Source: Ornithodoros turicata
Taxonomy: Eukaryota; Arthropoda; Arachnida; Ixodida; Argasidae
NCBI RefSeq assembly: GCF_037126465.1
Contig: NW_026999348.1
Span: 930,001-994,000, forward strand
Reading direction: 5' to 3'
DNA: 64,000 nt
The notes below the pieces were generated by a model. The model worked only from the letters and a program-made list of their open reading frames with translations. It was not told the origin of the DNA and made no database searches. This document shows positions 12,661-23,379 of the stretch, piece after piece. A program made the translations under genes and the position numbers. Position 1 is the first letter of the stretch. Each line of letters starts with the position of its first letter.

Positions 12661-12759
12661 TTCACGATTTTTTCTTTTGTCAACTTGTTATGCAAGCCAG
12701 TGTTACTCCATACTATTAAAGAAACACGTACGTGTTTCAAAATTTGTAAACGTGGATTT

Positions 12760-13350
12760 TAACTAGGACAGTCTCTCATATCGGTATCTGGCTTTTGTTC
12801 AAGATGTCCTTATTAGAGTTAATTAATGAATTTAATTGATTAGTCATCCTTATTAGTCATTATAGTCTCTCTTGGAAAAGATACGCGCCCGTAGAACTCA
12901 ACTGTGAAAATGACGTGCTCTCGTGACTTTTTATAAAAGTTTGTCCAAGCTGAAACATACACGCACACAAAATAAACGGGGTGCCAAAAACGCATACTTC
13001 GAGGTCGTAGCCATTTTAATAGAGATTTTTTTTAAAATAAAACAACTAGGACTACATGTACATTAGTTTCGCACTTACGCGTACGCGAGTGGAGGAAAAC
13101 CTTATCTGCAAGGTATTTTGGCATTCTAATTTCCATAATTCACTAAGATGTATTTTTTTATGAAGCTGTTTTTCTTTCTTTCGAGAAACAGAAAGAGCAG
13201 GATTGCTGGCAATCGGTTTAGATATGAGATGAATCCTTCATCTATATGCTTCGAATTATTATCCACAGAGGTGACACTTGTTTTTAGTGCACCGTTTCAG
13301 ATTTTCCATTATGGAGATACCTCGCTCGCACTAACTCGGAAGTCGGCAAG
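12760..13350. other. Unassigned spacer
   Basis: No gene seen. AT-rich, with several alternating T-rich and A-rich runs. It does not match the 10240-10678 spacer of the opposite arm. Confidence 0.4.
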
Positions 13351-13360
13351 GGGGAGCGAG

Positions 13361-13414
13361 CCCTAACCTAACCTAACCTAACCCAACCCAACCCAACCCT
13401 ACCTAACCTAACCT
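13361..13414 (-). repeat. Interstitial telomere-like (TTAGG)n array
   Basis: About ten five-base units of CCTAA with CCCAA and CCCTA variants. The complement TTAGG is the usual arthropod telomere repeat. The short length and variants point to an internal relic and not a chromosome end. Confidence 0.75.
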
Positions 13415-13879
13415 GAAGGAGAGCACGGCGGGACATGGAGTTACAGATTGAGTAGTACAGCATTTTCAAAGAGGTCCTCGGAGGGAAAATTCGGGGGGGG
13501 GGGGGGGGGTGCAGAGCCAGCACCGTGAAAACTCGAGGAGCGGTAGACTGTTCCCCTTGCCCCCACAGTCCGATTTATACCGAAACTAAACAGGAGCAGC
13601 TTCCCAAGCTACGGCTCCGGAACGAACCGACAACAGTAAAAAACAATAACGAAAAAAGAAAAAAACAAGAAAGAAAAAAAGAGGAAGGAAGCACAAAAAG
13701 GTATATTCGCTTGAACCGCAACGGGTCAAAAAACATTGCAAACACGTTTTTCTTGTGCCGGTCATCGGCATTTAGCAGCCTTTCTGAACCGTGATGTGGA
13801 TTACAGGCCCAAATAATGACAAATGAGCAAGCAAGCAAGCATCGTCGCTGCTCACTTTTTGGTCACTTTACGTCGTTTG

Positions 13880-14150
13880 AAGTGCAAATTGTTGCGCCTA
13901 CCACTAGCGCCACATTCGCGTTCAAATTGCTCCTCTGTAGAACTGTCCTTGTCGGCTCGCATGGCATGGCCGCCCCCATGAAATCGGCAATCAGCTGTTC
14001 TCGTTTTCTGTGTACACCAAACAGTTCACAGTTCAAGGTACAGATACTTAATCCGAGTGGGAAAGCATCGGTGGTCTTCCTGTGGATTCGTGGGTGCATC
14101 AACGAAGATGGGCATAGTTTTCGGGATGGCTGTGTGTTCGACAGCTGATA
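13880..14150. repeat. Right arm, part 2, of the inverted duplication
   Basis: Reverse-complement partner of 9957-10240, contiguous here with the next block because LINE-B is absent. No gene recognised. Confidence 0.6.
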
Positions 14151-14154
14151 TCTG

Positions 14155-15240
14155 TGCGCTGAACTAACTTCTATTTTTTAAAAACAACGTCAATATATTG
14201 CAGTTGTAGCGTGATAGTTTCCTTGGTTTTGTCGCATATTGCGTTCACTTCATCTGCTTTTTCTTTTCGCCAAGTGGTGTAACCCTCGCTTTGACTATTG
14301 CGGCCTACCTAAGGTTTATGTGTCAGTTTTGGAAACACTGATATTGTTACATGTGACACATTGTAGTGTACTGCAGCCAGCTTCACCGTTTGACTGATAA
14401 TTTGCACGATTACTTCTTTAATATTATTTGAATTACTTTCATCTGATACTGTACCATTAAATAGGATAGGAATCCATTATGGTTTAGAATTATTTTTCCT
14501 TTGCAATGTTCCCACACTGATCTTGGTGACAAGTTGTCTCTCATTAAATTCCTTTTGGATTGTATTTCTCACTGCTTACAGCATAATGTGAGAATGAGAA
14601 AATGTATGCTTCACATGTTCTCAGCATCCTCTACAGCAACCACTCCTGGGCTTAAAATCCAGAAACTACACACGAAAAAAAAAAACTGTACAACATACGA
14701 CACATCAAAAAGGACACGACAAAATGATTGGGACTGTGTTATGCTATACTTTTTTTGTGTGTGTCTCTCTCTGGTTCTGCATTTTTGTGAACGTGTGCCA
14801 TGTTGCCGGCACCCTTGCCCTCTTGTCACAAAAACACCCTCAGACATAAAAATGCAGACAAAAAAGTTGAGAACTCCAACTTAACAAACAAGAGAGAACA
14901 AAGATGGGGACACAGGAAGCTTCTAGAGTCTTGGCACATACGCGATGACCCCTCGGTTTTTAACAAAAACCGTGACCCCTCCCCAAACAATACTCCCATC
15001 TCCTTATAATAGTGACCGGTTGTGCAGTCGCTCATTCAGTGTGGCACGATGATGTCCGTCGCATGACGGATGAAACTTCTGAGTAAACCTTGTTATTTTG
15101 TTATGTTAAGTTGGAGTTCTCTACTTCATTGTGTAGTTATGTCGTCTCCCGGCTTTTGGAGTATTTTTGCATCAAGATGCAGGTTGTGAGAGGCACATAA
15201 ACACTGTTTACATGCTAACCTGTCTATCACAAGACATGTG
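14155..15240. repeat. Right arm, part 1, of the inverted duplication
   Basis: Reverse-complement partner of 6560-7205, interrupted at about 14860-15178 by a small inserted element with inverted ends. No gene recognised. Confidence 0.55.
14869..15121. mobile_element. 253 bp element with 18 bp TIRs and a hammerhead-like motif
   Basis: Perfect 18 bp inverted ends (GAGAACTCCAACTTAACA and its complement at 15104-15121) bound a sequence absent from the homologous arm near 6650. Inside at 15047-15076 is GAUGAUG, a stem UCCGUC/GACGGA with loop GCAU, then UGAAAC. This resembles the core of Penelope or retrozyme hammerheads, though the first core base set is CGAUGA and not CUGAUGA. Confidence 0.5.
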
Positions 15241-17100
15241 AAAGGATTGCCAAATTAAAATTCAGTAATACAAAAATGATTCTGAAATACATAATTCTAA
15301 TAGAAGGGAGAGCAAACATTGGAATAACAGGTAAAGGTAAAGCACTGACGTGTTGGCATTCTTCTGATGTGTATGATATTCTGCTCTATTTAACCCATGA
15401 CATATATGTTGTCAAACATTAACTTCTTGCATTCAACATCAAGATGCTGTACCTATTCCATCTAAGCGACTCGTCTTTACACGGACACGTGGCACACCAT
15501 TTTGGCACAAAGATTTGATATCTCTGCTTGTTAGATATATCAAGCAAATACTGTGCCAAAATTGTGTTACCTACATGACATGCTGCATCTGCTGTGATAT
15601 GTTACAGGAGAAATACTCCTGAAACGATTAAAGGAAGTGCATACGAGTACATATGCTTTGCAAAGTTATTCCAAAGTTCCAAGTAGTTGTTACAAAGTAT
15701 GTTCGTGTTGAATTGGCAAAGCATTAGTCATCTCATAAAAGAAATTAGTGAGAAATGCGATGCCGCAAGCACTGTTGCATGGCCATGTTCACAATGGGCA
15801 ATGACGCTTTTCACTTTGCGTACCGCGGACTGACTATGCTCAATGAGTGGTTTGCAGTGTCTATGATTGGTGTAGGCCATGGCAAGTACCGATGAACTTT
15901 GCACAGTGTGCAATGATATCTTTTGTGAACGAGACAAACCTCAATATATTCCCACGTAATTTTGATCCTACAATTAATTGAGTTGAGGGTTTCAGGTATT
16001 TAGGTGTGCACCTCTCTTCTGATATTTAGTAGAAATCACACAGTAGTTACGCTTCCTCTAAGCCTCTTAAAAAAATAGTCTTCTTGAAGTGCACACGAAA
16101 ACTACCTTTCGCAAACAGTAAACTGCTGCCATACAAAACCCTTGTACAAAATGCCTTAGAAATGGTACAAACGACATCATACTTTTCATCATAAAAACAA
16201 ATGACATCGCACTGTTCAACAGAGCCACCAATTTGGTACAGTTGAGCTAAGCTCAAAGCTAGGGGGGACGAGTTCGCATCTAAAAGGCACGGTCTTGAGG
16301 GGATTACGGTGGTCTCTGAGAGAGCACGTGACTTTCGGTCCGGCTTTTCTTTCAAGTGGAGGCAACGAACAAGTGCCCATTCATGGAACACAGCCCTCCC
16401 CTTCCGATTTGTTTCGGTATCAGTCTGTCTACCAATGTCATGATGACATTTATATTCTGTTGAGTTTCTTACGTGCTGTCCGGGACATGAATGTAAGTAG
16501 GTATATGCTAAGAAATTTTTTTATTATAAACCTTTTTTGTAGTTTGAATCCCTCGAAAAACCATTGCATAGCACCAGAACACAAAGGCTACATAATGACC
16601 CAGTTTCTCCAACCTTTTCAGCATCTGAACTAAGATGAACGGTAATTAAACTATCTGCTTCACTAAATGAGTTATTACTGAAATATTCCCCACATCACCG
16701 ATGGAAAAAAAGAAGTGTCTGTTAAGTTCAAGAATTGGCAACCCTTGATATTGGTTCAGTTAACCAGAGTTGGTGAAACCGGGCCTATGGAAGTCACCGA
16801 AAGATTCATCACATCACAAACCAAAGTTTGTAAAAAGAATTGAGTGCTACCATGAAGTTTTTGCAATTGTGAGTAGCATTTGAACTGCTACCTATGTAGC
16901 TGCAGCATAATTACGAGTAACTCAGAAAAAATAGTACAAAATTTGAGGTACTCTACTCTATCATCCTCTGCATGGTACTAAAACAGTGATGATTCCAAGT
17001 GCTCATCGTCTTGGCCCACATTCTGTAGCAGATTTTTCAGCCATTTGTGTTCATATTTGTGGTACTGTGGCAAACTAGCCACTCCACCCACATACCAGCA
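15240..17100. other. Unassigned sequence with one LINE relic
   Basis: No gene recognised. A 14-codon scrap at 15985-16026 on the plus strand reads GFRYLGVHLSSDI, the post-catalytic RT motif of LINEs of the LINE-B kind. It is too short to assign further. Confidence 0.4.
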
Positions 17101-17115
17101 TTCCTTTGTTACACA

Positions 17116-17321
17116 TAACATGTAGTTGAAGTGTATACGAAGAGGGGAGTCAAGTCCTGTATATCACATAAACAAAATACAGAAGCCGACACTGAAGATT
17201 ATTGTTTAAGTTTAATTTGTACAAGCTTTCGCGTGGAGGTCCACGCGAAAGCTTCGACAAATTAAACTTAAACAAAAATCTTCAGTGTCGGTTTCTGTAT
17301 TTTGTTTATATAACATGTAGT
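17116..17321. repeat. Snap-back palindrome flanked by 13 bp direct repeats
   Basis: Arms of about 70 bp (17170-17240 and 17241-17310) are nearly perfect complements centred on GGAGGTCC, including ACAAGCTTTCGCGTGGA. The identical 13-mer ATAACATGTAGTT lies at both edges (about 17116 and 17309), which looks like a target duplication. No coding capacity. Confidence 0.65.
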
Positions 17322-17361
17322 TATAAGAGTGGTTTAAACCACCTCGCAGAAGTTGCAGATG

Positions 17362-17428
17362 TTGTTCATCAACTTTATTTTGAGATGGACAGGGAGTTTC
17401 ATTGCCTGGGGCAATACTCTACCCCATA
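17362..17428 (-). repeat. 3' end fragment of a SINE/LINE family
   Basis: Shares 'aactttatttt', 'gggagtttcat' and 'gcaatactctacccca' with 50263-50343. Read on the minus strand this is the 3' end of a retroposon running into an AT-rich tail. Family unnamed. Confidence 0.5.
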
Positions 17429-17439
17429 GCTGCTTGTCG

Positions 17440-18600
17440 TGTGAGGAAGGAAATAATGTCCCATGGAGTCCAAAATTGCCAAAAGAGCTTTGAGAGCAGG
17501 CATTCGTGGGCTCGATTTAGCCATAAGCCAAGCAATTTTATCTGAAAATGGCAGTTTGGAAACCATGGTAGCGTGTGCAATGACACAGAATATACTCTGG
17601 GTCTTCTAAAGCACTGCAGTGACAGTATCTGAGAGAGTCAACTTGCCTCAGGTGGTAATGACACTGAGCTGTAAATGCCCCATTGAGTCACAGTCCATGA
17701 GTCACAGTGCACTATCTTGGCGAGAAGTGTTTTGTGGCATCCAAAAACCAAGCTCTGGGTCAATATTGCTCAGTACAGACGGGAGGAAAATGTCAGTTGT
17801 CCATTGACAGGAAGACTATTTATACAATCCATTGATGTGTTGGTGAACGAGATCTGCTGTCTACATGACCAGTAACAGTCCTTTGCTATCTTAAACTGTG
17901 ATTTAATTAAACACCTCCCTCATGTGACGGTGTTCCCGGCACAGTTTTACCTTGCTGAACCACTTTCCGCGGCTCCTATCAAACGTAATATTACCGGTTC
18001 TTCGTAGGCTGAGGCCGAGGAACGCAAGAGACGTTTACATGATGTTTACGTGATTACCGTCGTGACAAATGGTCGACACAGCAGTTTTGCGGTACGTTTT
18101 ATATTTTGCTCATCCTGGACATTTTTCGCTGCCCGATTTCCTGTCCGAAACAGCTACGACTGCAATGTCACTTCACCCATGAATTCCTTCATGAGTTGCA
18201 CGCGCGTGTTAGCACACCAAGTCGTTACACGTCTGAAAAATAAATGCCTGACGAACCCGGCAGAAGAAACATATGCTTTATTAGAGCTTGCAGTGATTAT
18301 CCTTTTTATGCAGCACATCGCGCAACACCATACGGCTCCATCGTTACTCCATTTTCTCAAATAGCCTCGTCCTCAATGGTAGCCGAACGGCCGAATCGCT
18401 GAAGCGTTGTTTTCCTAGTATTCATACGCGTGGTTGTTTACACCTGTAACTTAATTAAATTAATGAATAATCAAGAGATACATGCTGAATACGACACAGA
18501 ATTGCATAAAGACTCGTTATTCTGGAGTGCGACCCTCTTAAACACTGATTTTCTCACGTAAAACCATGCTGAACACTGAACTGCATAGACCCATTGTGAT
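17440..18600. other. Unassigned sequence
   Basis: No gene or repeat recognised. Short open frames only. Confidence 0.4.
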
Positions 18601-18800
18601 TTATTTTGACAGCTTAGATTTGAAAGGATTGGAATTTGAAGGGTGGATTTCTTAGCGTGGATTTCAAAAGTTTTATTATTAAGAGTGCGTAACAGGGTAC
18701 ACCCCCGCCACCTAATCTTCCGCTGCTAATCCTTATCCAGGTTCTGGAAGTCACTGCTATCTGCCATGATGACAGCAGTTCTGCTAACTCCATTGTACCA

Positions 18801-19589
18801 GTGCTTGGCCTACACGTGTTGAACTCTTCCGACACAAATGAACATCAGCCGCAAGATTCTTGCCTCGTGATTTACGACGTGTACGACGCCGATCACTTCC
18901 AAGGTCTCAAGTGGAATGTTACGTCAGCAACTGGAGCGCCACCTCTTCTATCAAAAACGCCCATCACAGTATCTGTCGTCAGTGGGTCGGGCAGCACTGC
19001 CAGCATGAGGCCACGTAGTATTCCGCTGCTATTCCTTATCCAGGTTGGTACTCGCCCGTATCATGCTTGTACAAAATCAAACAATTTATGTCTGGTTGTG
19101 TTGCCTGACCCCAGTGTGCTGCTCTCTTTATGCTATGAGTGCGCCACAGTGTTATGTTCTCTCTTCCTGCTTTCTGGCGACATTGAGTTAAACCCTGGCC
19201 CGCGTACCGAGGATCAAATAACCCATATCCTACAGAGCTTATCAATACTGCCCTGCATCGAAGCCGGACAGGCCGAGCTACTCAATGCAATAAAAGACAT
19301 CAAGTCAAGGCTAAATGTTACCGACTACAAGGTCAGCAATCTAGCCATAAAGGTTTCTGCCATAGAGTCTGAGCTGTCATCACTTCATGAGATTCGCACT
19401 GAAGTCCGAGATCTGTCTATTACGTCAGGTTCGCTTGCAACTAGTATAAATATAATGAAAGGCAAAATGGATGACCTGGAAAATCGAATGCGTAGAAACA
19501 ACCTCGTGTTTCACGGTCTTAGCGACAGTCTCTATGAATCTTGGGCAAATTCTGAGTCTTTGGCGCTTGACTTTTGTAGAGAGAAACTC
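18801..19589 (+). CDS. LINE-C ORF1, N-terminal part with 2A-like peptide
   Basis: The frame opens with an N-terminal hydrophobic segment (LCYECATVLCSLFLLS) that leads directly into GDIELNPGP. After that come a leucine-rich coiled coil (about residues 145-215) and the MDDLENRMRRNNLVFHGL motif of LINE ORF1 proteins. DxExNPGP is the ribosome-skipping 2A consensus, known at the N terminus of several CR1/L2-type LINEs, where the upstream peptide can act as a signal sequence. The frame then runs into unrelated sequence after REKL at 19589. The continuation DIIVSPRDIERAHR is found at 30104 onward, so the ORF is split by insertion and not ended. Confidence 0.85.
19179..19202 (+). other. 2A-like ribosome-skipping motif (DIELNPGP)
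   Basis: Eight codons match D(V/I)ExNPGP exactly. In known 2A peptides the ribosome fails to join the last Gly to the final Pro, releasing two proteins from one ORF. The preceding residues (CSLFLLSG) fit the helical lead-in of LINE 2A sequences. Confidence 0.85.
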
Positions 19590-19708
19590 CCCAGGCAGCA
19601 CAAACCCTCGGGAAAAGAATGGGAACGCAATGGGGGCTTCGGCTCCTGAACGGGCGACAGTGCCAGTGGTTCCCAGCGGTGTGGGAACTGAGGAGGTAGA
19701 ACATAAGA

Positions 19709-19915
19709 GAAGATAAGGCAGTCCCCCGACGGTGCCCTGATCATTTCCCACTATGGTCTCCTTTTGGTCATGTAAACAATAATATAGGATCGCTCCCCCG
19801 ATGCTGCTCTGATCATTTCCCGGTCTGGACTGACCTTGGTCATGTGACCAAAATATAGGATCGCTCCCCGATGCTGATCTGATCACTTCACGATAATCAG
19901 TCACATGACCGGGGT
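19709..19915. repeat. Minisatellite, unit about 80 bp
   Basis: Nearly three imperfect units, each containing 'ggatcgctcccccgatgctg', 'ctgatcatttccc' and 'ggtcatgtgacc'. Located just inside the left TIR of the 6 kb element. Confidence 0.7.
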
Positions 19916-19954
19916 GCAGCAACGGATTTCTCTTCCCAGACTGTCAGGCGCTGA

Positions 19955-20690
19955 GTGATGCAATTACGTAACCGACAGTTTCGAATCTGGCCAATGATGT
20001 TCCTCGATGATCCAGCCGTGTTTGCACTGTCGGAGTCCCCGTCGCTCTCGCTGCGAGAAACGAATGTATCCGGCCGTGCTCCCGAAACTTTCGAGGAATT
20101 CCAACATTTTAAAGCGATTCATCGAGTGGTAAGTGCTATTTCTTTTTGTAGTATTCCTCGCATTGATAAACGTTACTCACAGATGCTTTTCAACATGAGT
20201 GACACGGTTCTAGAAGGCTTCTCTCGAAACTTAGCAGCGCAGCATCGCATAGTTTCGATTTCAGTGATCCATTGTGGTTTATGCGTCGCTTTTAGGATAG
20301 TGAACTCCGTTTTGGTGAAAATATGGTTCAGTAAAGTGTGGAATCGTATGTATTGTGTATCTGACATCAAACGAAATATAACCATTTCTCAGGACGACTG
20401 CGTGCTGCAGCTGCGCTTTCCATCTCCTGCGTGCGTACAAAACTGGAATGCTGGAGGACTTCAGCTGACGGTTCGTTTTTGTAGTCATTCTAAATAAAAA
20501 GAAAAGAAACAAAAGGAACCTCCGAAGTGAATAAATGATTCCGCTTTAATCCGTTTACGTAATGTGATCGACGCACGATATGTCAATTTGTTTGAAACTG
20601 TGAGTGAATGAAAGCTATCCTGATCTTTCATTCAGAATGTCATGCTGGACCACTACCAGAGCGTGCTTAAAGAAATCAATGATTGATGAA
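19955..20690 (+). other. Possible decayed multi-exon coding region
   Basis: A 180-codon open frame is punctuated by splice-like signals: GTAAGT at about 20128, and acceptors TTTCTCAG at about 20392 and TTCATTCAG at about 20636. It could be exons of the transposase of the 6 kb element or of an unrelated gene. No domain is recognised. Confidence 0.2.
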
Positions 20691-21688
20691 GGTATCGCCG
20701 AAGTGCCCACTACCAGATCTCTGCCTGAGAGCCAGTGACGATGGTCAAGATTTTTCTAGCGGATCTTGTCATTTCATGCAGAAAACTGTAAGTTTAGCTA
20801 TTTGGTCTGTATTCAATAACGTGTACATCTTGTGGGGTGGTGTACTTTTCTCAGTGTAACCCTGACATCAAGCTATCTTCCACTTTCAGAATCCACCCCG
20901 CACTTCGGTTAGAACAGTATGAACCTATCGCGCTGTGATGCTCGCTTGAAAGCAATACAGTCTGGTATGCCGTGTTGTTTTTCTTTTAAAAGGACTTCAG
21001 GTATCCATAATAAGAGGCCTTCGTAGCAAGAAAGCCATAAGAAAAGGCATCTTCTTGATACATTAATATTTCTCCTAAATTTTTCTCCTAATATAATTTT
21101 TCCTTATATTTCTCTGCCACGAATAATAGGGTTACCGCTTCTGCTTCGGTGAGCGAGAAGGGGGTACACCCTTTTGTTGTAATTTGGATGGATGAAAATT
21201 TCTTTTACCACCTTTTTGCACCCCTTATCAGACGCTATGCTGGCTTAGGAGGTAACTGAGGAAGTTACCACCTTCTCACACCTTTTTTCATAGATTGTGG
21301 TTCCCAAATTGTGTGTACGTTGCCCTCGTATTAGCAAAGGTGCGCAAATATTTCTTCTATTTTCTTAAAGAAAGTATAGAACGATCATGACATATGTAGT
21401 ACGGATTCTCAAGTTGTTCACGAGTTCCATGTTGTTGGGCGTAACTCGATACTGTAACGGCTTAGCTATTTTGAGCAACTTTTTGCACACAGTAAACTTT
21501 TTTACACTTTTTTGGTGTAAATGGCTTGTCCCATGGCGCACACTTTTTTGGTGTTGCCTTTACACTCAAATGATGGGTGTTTTCTAATACACCCTTTAGT
21601 TAAGTGTATTCCTAGTAAAACACTGTTATAATGGGTGTATAAAAACAAAAACACCCTTAAAATGAGAGTATTCTATTGAAAACGTCTT

Positions 21689-21990
21689 TTATGATGGAAT
21701 TATTTGTTCGCAAATACTCCCTCGCAAATAGTGTAATAGGAGCTTCCGCTGCAGCATACCGACATCACTGGCCGAGACATGCAGTTCGACGTTCTTGCTT
21801 CTATGGCAAGCAGCACCGCGAACACGGTAGACTTCCAGCCGTGGTTCCATCGTAGAACCTAAACCGGAGCGCAATGCGTCGCAGGCACGCCTCGTTAGCT
21901 TGGTAACACTGTGGGACCAACCTGAGTGCAGAGGCATAAAGAGACCTAGAGCACCCTCAGTAGCCTATATTGGCGTGTCGGATGGATCAT
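21689..21990. other. Interior of the GGTGT element, no gene
   Basis: No recognisable protein. GC-richer than the termini. Confidence 0.3.
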
Positions 21991-21993
21991 ATA

Positions 21994-22891
21994 CAGTGAA
22001 ATCTCCCTATCTCGGACACCTGCGGTGCAGCCGAAACGTGTCCTAGTTCGGGAGGTGTCTGAGTTAGAGAATCGTGTTTGGGAAAATTTTCTGAAATAAA
22101 CAACAAACATACGCCTCGTCTCAAAAACATATTACATATTATTTATTGCAGACAGTCGTGTGAATTGTAAACAGTCCTAGAGTAAAAACGCCGTAATCTT
22201 GCTTTGAACCGTGCCTCGCCTTCGTCCTTTGCAATAGATAGAGCTGCCTCTCGCGACATCGGTCCAGACACTGGAATGTTCTTCGAGCGGCAGTCAACAA
22301 AGAACTCCAGTACCTTCGCGTTGATGTTTTCGGACTCTGTCTTCCTCGCGATCCGTTTCGTTTTGCTGTTGCCATTCTCCTCCCAAGCGCGTAAAATTTC
22401 TTCCTTACTTGTGCTGATTTTAGAAACCGTTGACTTGGACACCGCAAACTCTTCTGCAACCTGCCTGCATGTTCCTCCTGCCTGAAGCCTGTCCAAGACC
22501 TCCTTCTTCTTGTCAAGGGTCAACTCCAACAGCTTTCTCTTCGGCATTTCGTGCAGAACCCTGAATGCTTTCTGTACGGCTCTGATACGGTCCACTGTGC
22601 GAGCGCTGCAAACGAACTAAGCTCAACCGGTTGTTACCCACGTCAAGTGACCGGGGATTACCCAGGGACAAAAGGAAATGAGTCAGAGTGGTGAACGAAT
22701 GGTCCCTCTTGGTTCAGCCTTGTCCGACTTAGAACCCGAAATAGTGTCCTACTTCCGAGATAGGGGGTTGTCCGAGGTACGGAATCTCTTCCCCATGTAT
22801 TGTCAATGCGAGCCCGCCGGTGCAGTGACATCTTGTCCCACGTAGGGGGTTGTCCGAGGTAGAGAGGTGTCCGACTTTGGAGGTTTTACTG
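21994..22891 (-). mobile_element. Tigger/pogo-type DNA transposon, internally deleted
   Basis: Inverted ends CAGTGAAATCTCC...TCGGACACC and CAGTAAAACCTCC...TCGGACACC (right end complemented) are flanked by TA at 21992-21993 and 22892-22893, the usual Tc1/mariner/pogo target duplication. It keeps only the 5' part of the transposase. Total 898 bp against about 2.5 kb for intact Tiggers. Confidence 0.88.
22143..22547 (-). pseudogene. Tigger transposase, N-terminal DNA-binding part
   Basis: Starting at MPKRKLLELTLDKKKEVLDR, the protein shows a Psq-type helix-turn-helix (GGTCRQVAEEFAVSKSTVSK) and then a CENP-B-like second DNA-binding region (KVLEFFVDCRSKNIPVSGP and MSREAALSIAKDEG). These are the first two domains of pogo/Tigger transposases, which bind the TIRs. 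The DDE catalytic domain is absent, so the copy could at most bind DNA. An upstream in-frame Met exists at 22595, but the chosen start matches the family. Confidence 0.85.
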
Positions 22892-23379
22892 TACTGAAAT
22901 ACAATTTGGGGCACGTTCGTTACATGTGGTGGGGCGGGAAACGTTTGTAGCGGTGGCGGGAATGTGTTTTTGCAATTAACACTCACGCATGCAACGAGTC
23001 AAAGATAGAAGCTAAATTTCTAACATCCCTCCCTGTCAAATACTGTGTTTTTAACTCAGGTTATCGTCTATGATATGATTACTTGCTGAGCGGAGCTGTG
23101 AAACCAGCATAATTTTTCTCTCACGAAATAACACACCATTTTTTACACCATACTCCCAATTCAAATGGGTGTTAAAAAGGTGCATTCGACGGAAAACACC
23201 TGTTTCAACACCCCACTTTACACCCTTAATGATCCACATTGGATAAAACGTGGTGTATGTCGATATTACACCTTTAGTAATGCACTTTTTGCACTCTTTG
23301 TGGAATAGAATAGGGTGTTTTTATAAGAATACACCTTGTTTGAGCAAATAAAGGTGTAAAATGATTTACTGTGCATAGT

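Larger units (their letters stand above)
10678..12727. mobile_element. Penelope-like element, head-to-head palindromic dimer
   Basis: Two copies of one Penelope-like element face each other. The minus-strand copy occupies 10678-11945 and the plus-strand copy about 11975-12727. The outer 90 bp (10678-10775 and 12631-12727) are near-perfect reverse complements, including 'tctttaatagtatggagtaacac'. The right copy lacks about 270 bp of the endonuclease region that the left copy keeps. Penelope elements are known for inverted or tandem insertion structures, so this may be one insertion product and not two events. Confidence 0.75.
18690..19589 (+). mobile_element. LINE-C, 5' part (CR1/L2-like)
   Basis: 5' region and most of ORF1 of a plus-strand LINE whose remainder resumes at 30104. 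A 27 bp tract 'ttccgctgctaatccttatccaggtt' occurs twice about 300 bp apart (near 18718 and 19020), hinting at repeated units in the 5' region. The break at 19589 coincides with the left TIR of the 6 kb element. Confidence 0.75.
21486..23374. mobile_element. TIR element built of GGTGT/ACACC iterations
   Basis: Ends CACAGTAAAC...TTTTACAC on the left and the near complement on the right (GTGTAAAATGATTTACTGTG). The terminal 200-250 bp on each side carry more than a dozen GGTGT or ACACC words in both orientations, as would be expected of clustered transposase-binding sites. The Tigger at 21994 is inserted inside. No protein of its own is visible. Confidence 0.6.

Noticed and set aside
13586..13838. 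Phe/Leu-rich minus-strand frames resembling a membrane protein.
   Set aside because: They come from an A-rich tract (AAAGAAAAAAAG) on the plus strand. Low-complexity artefact.
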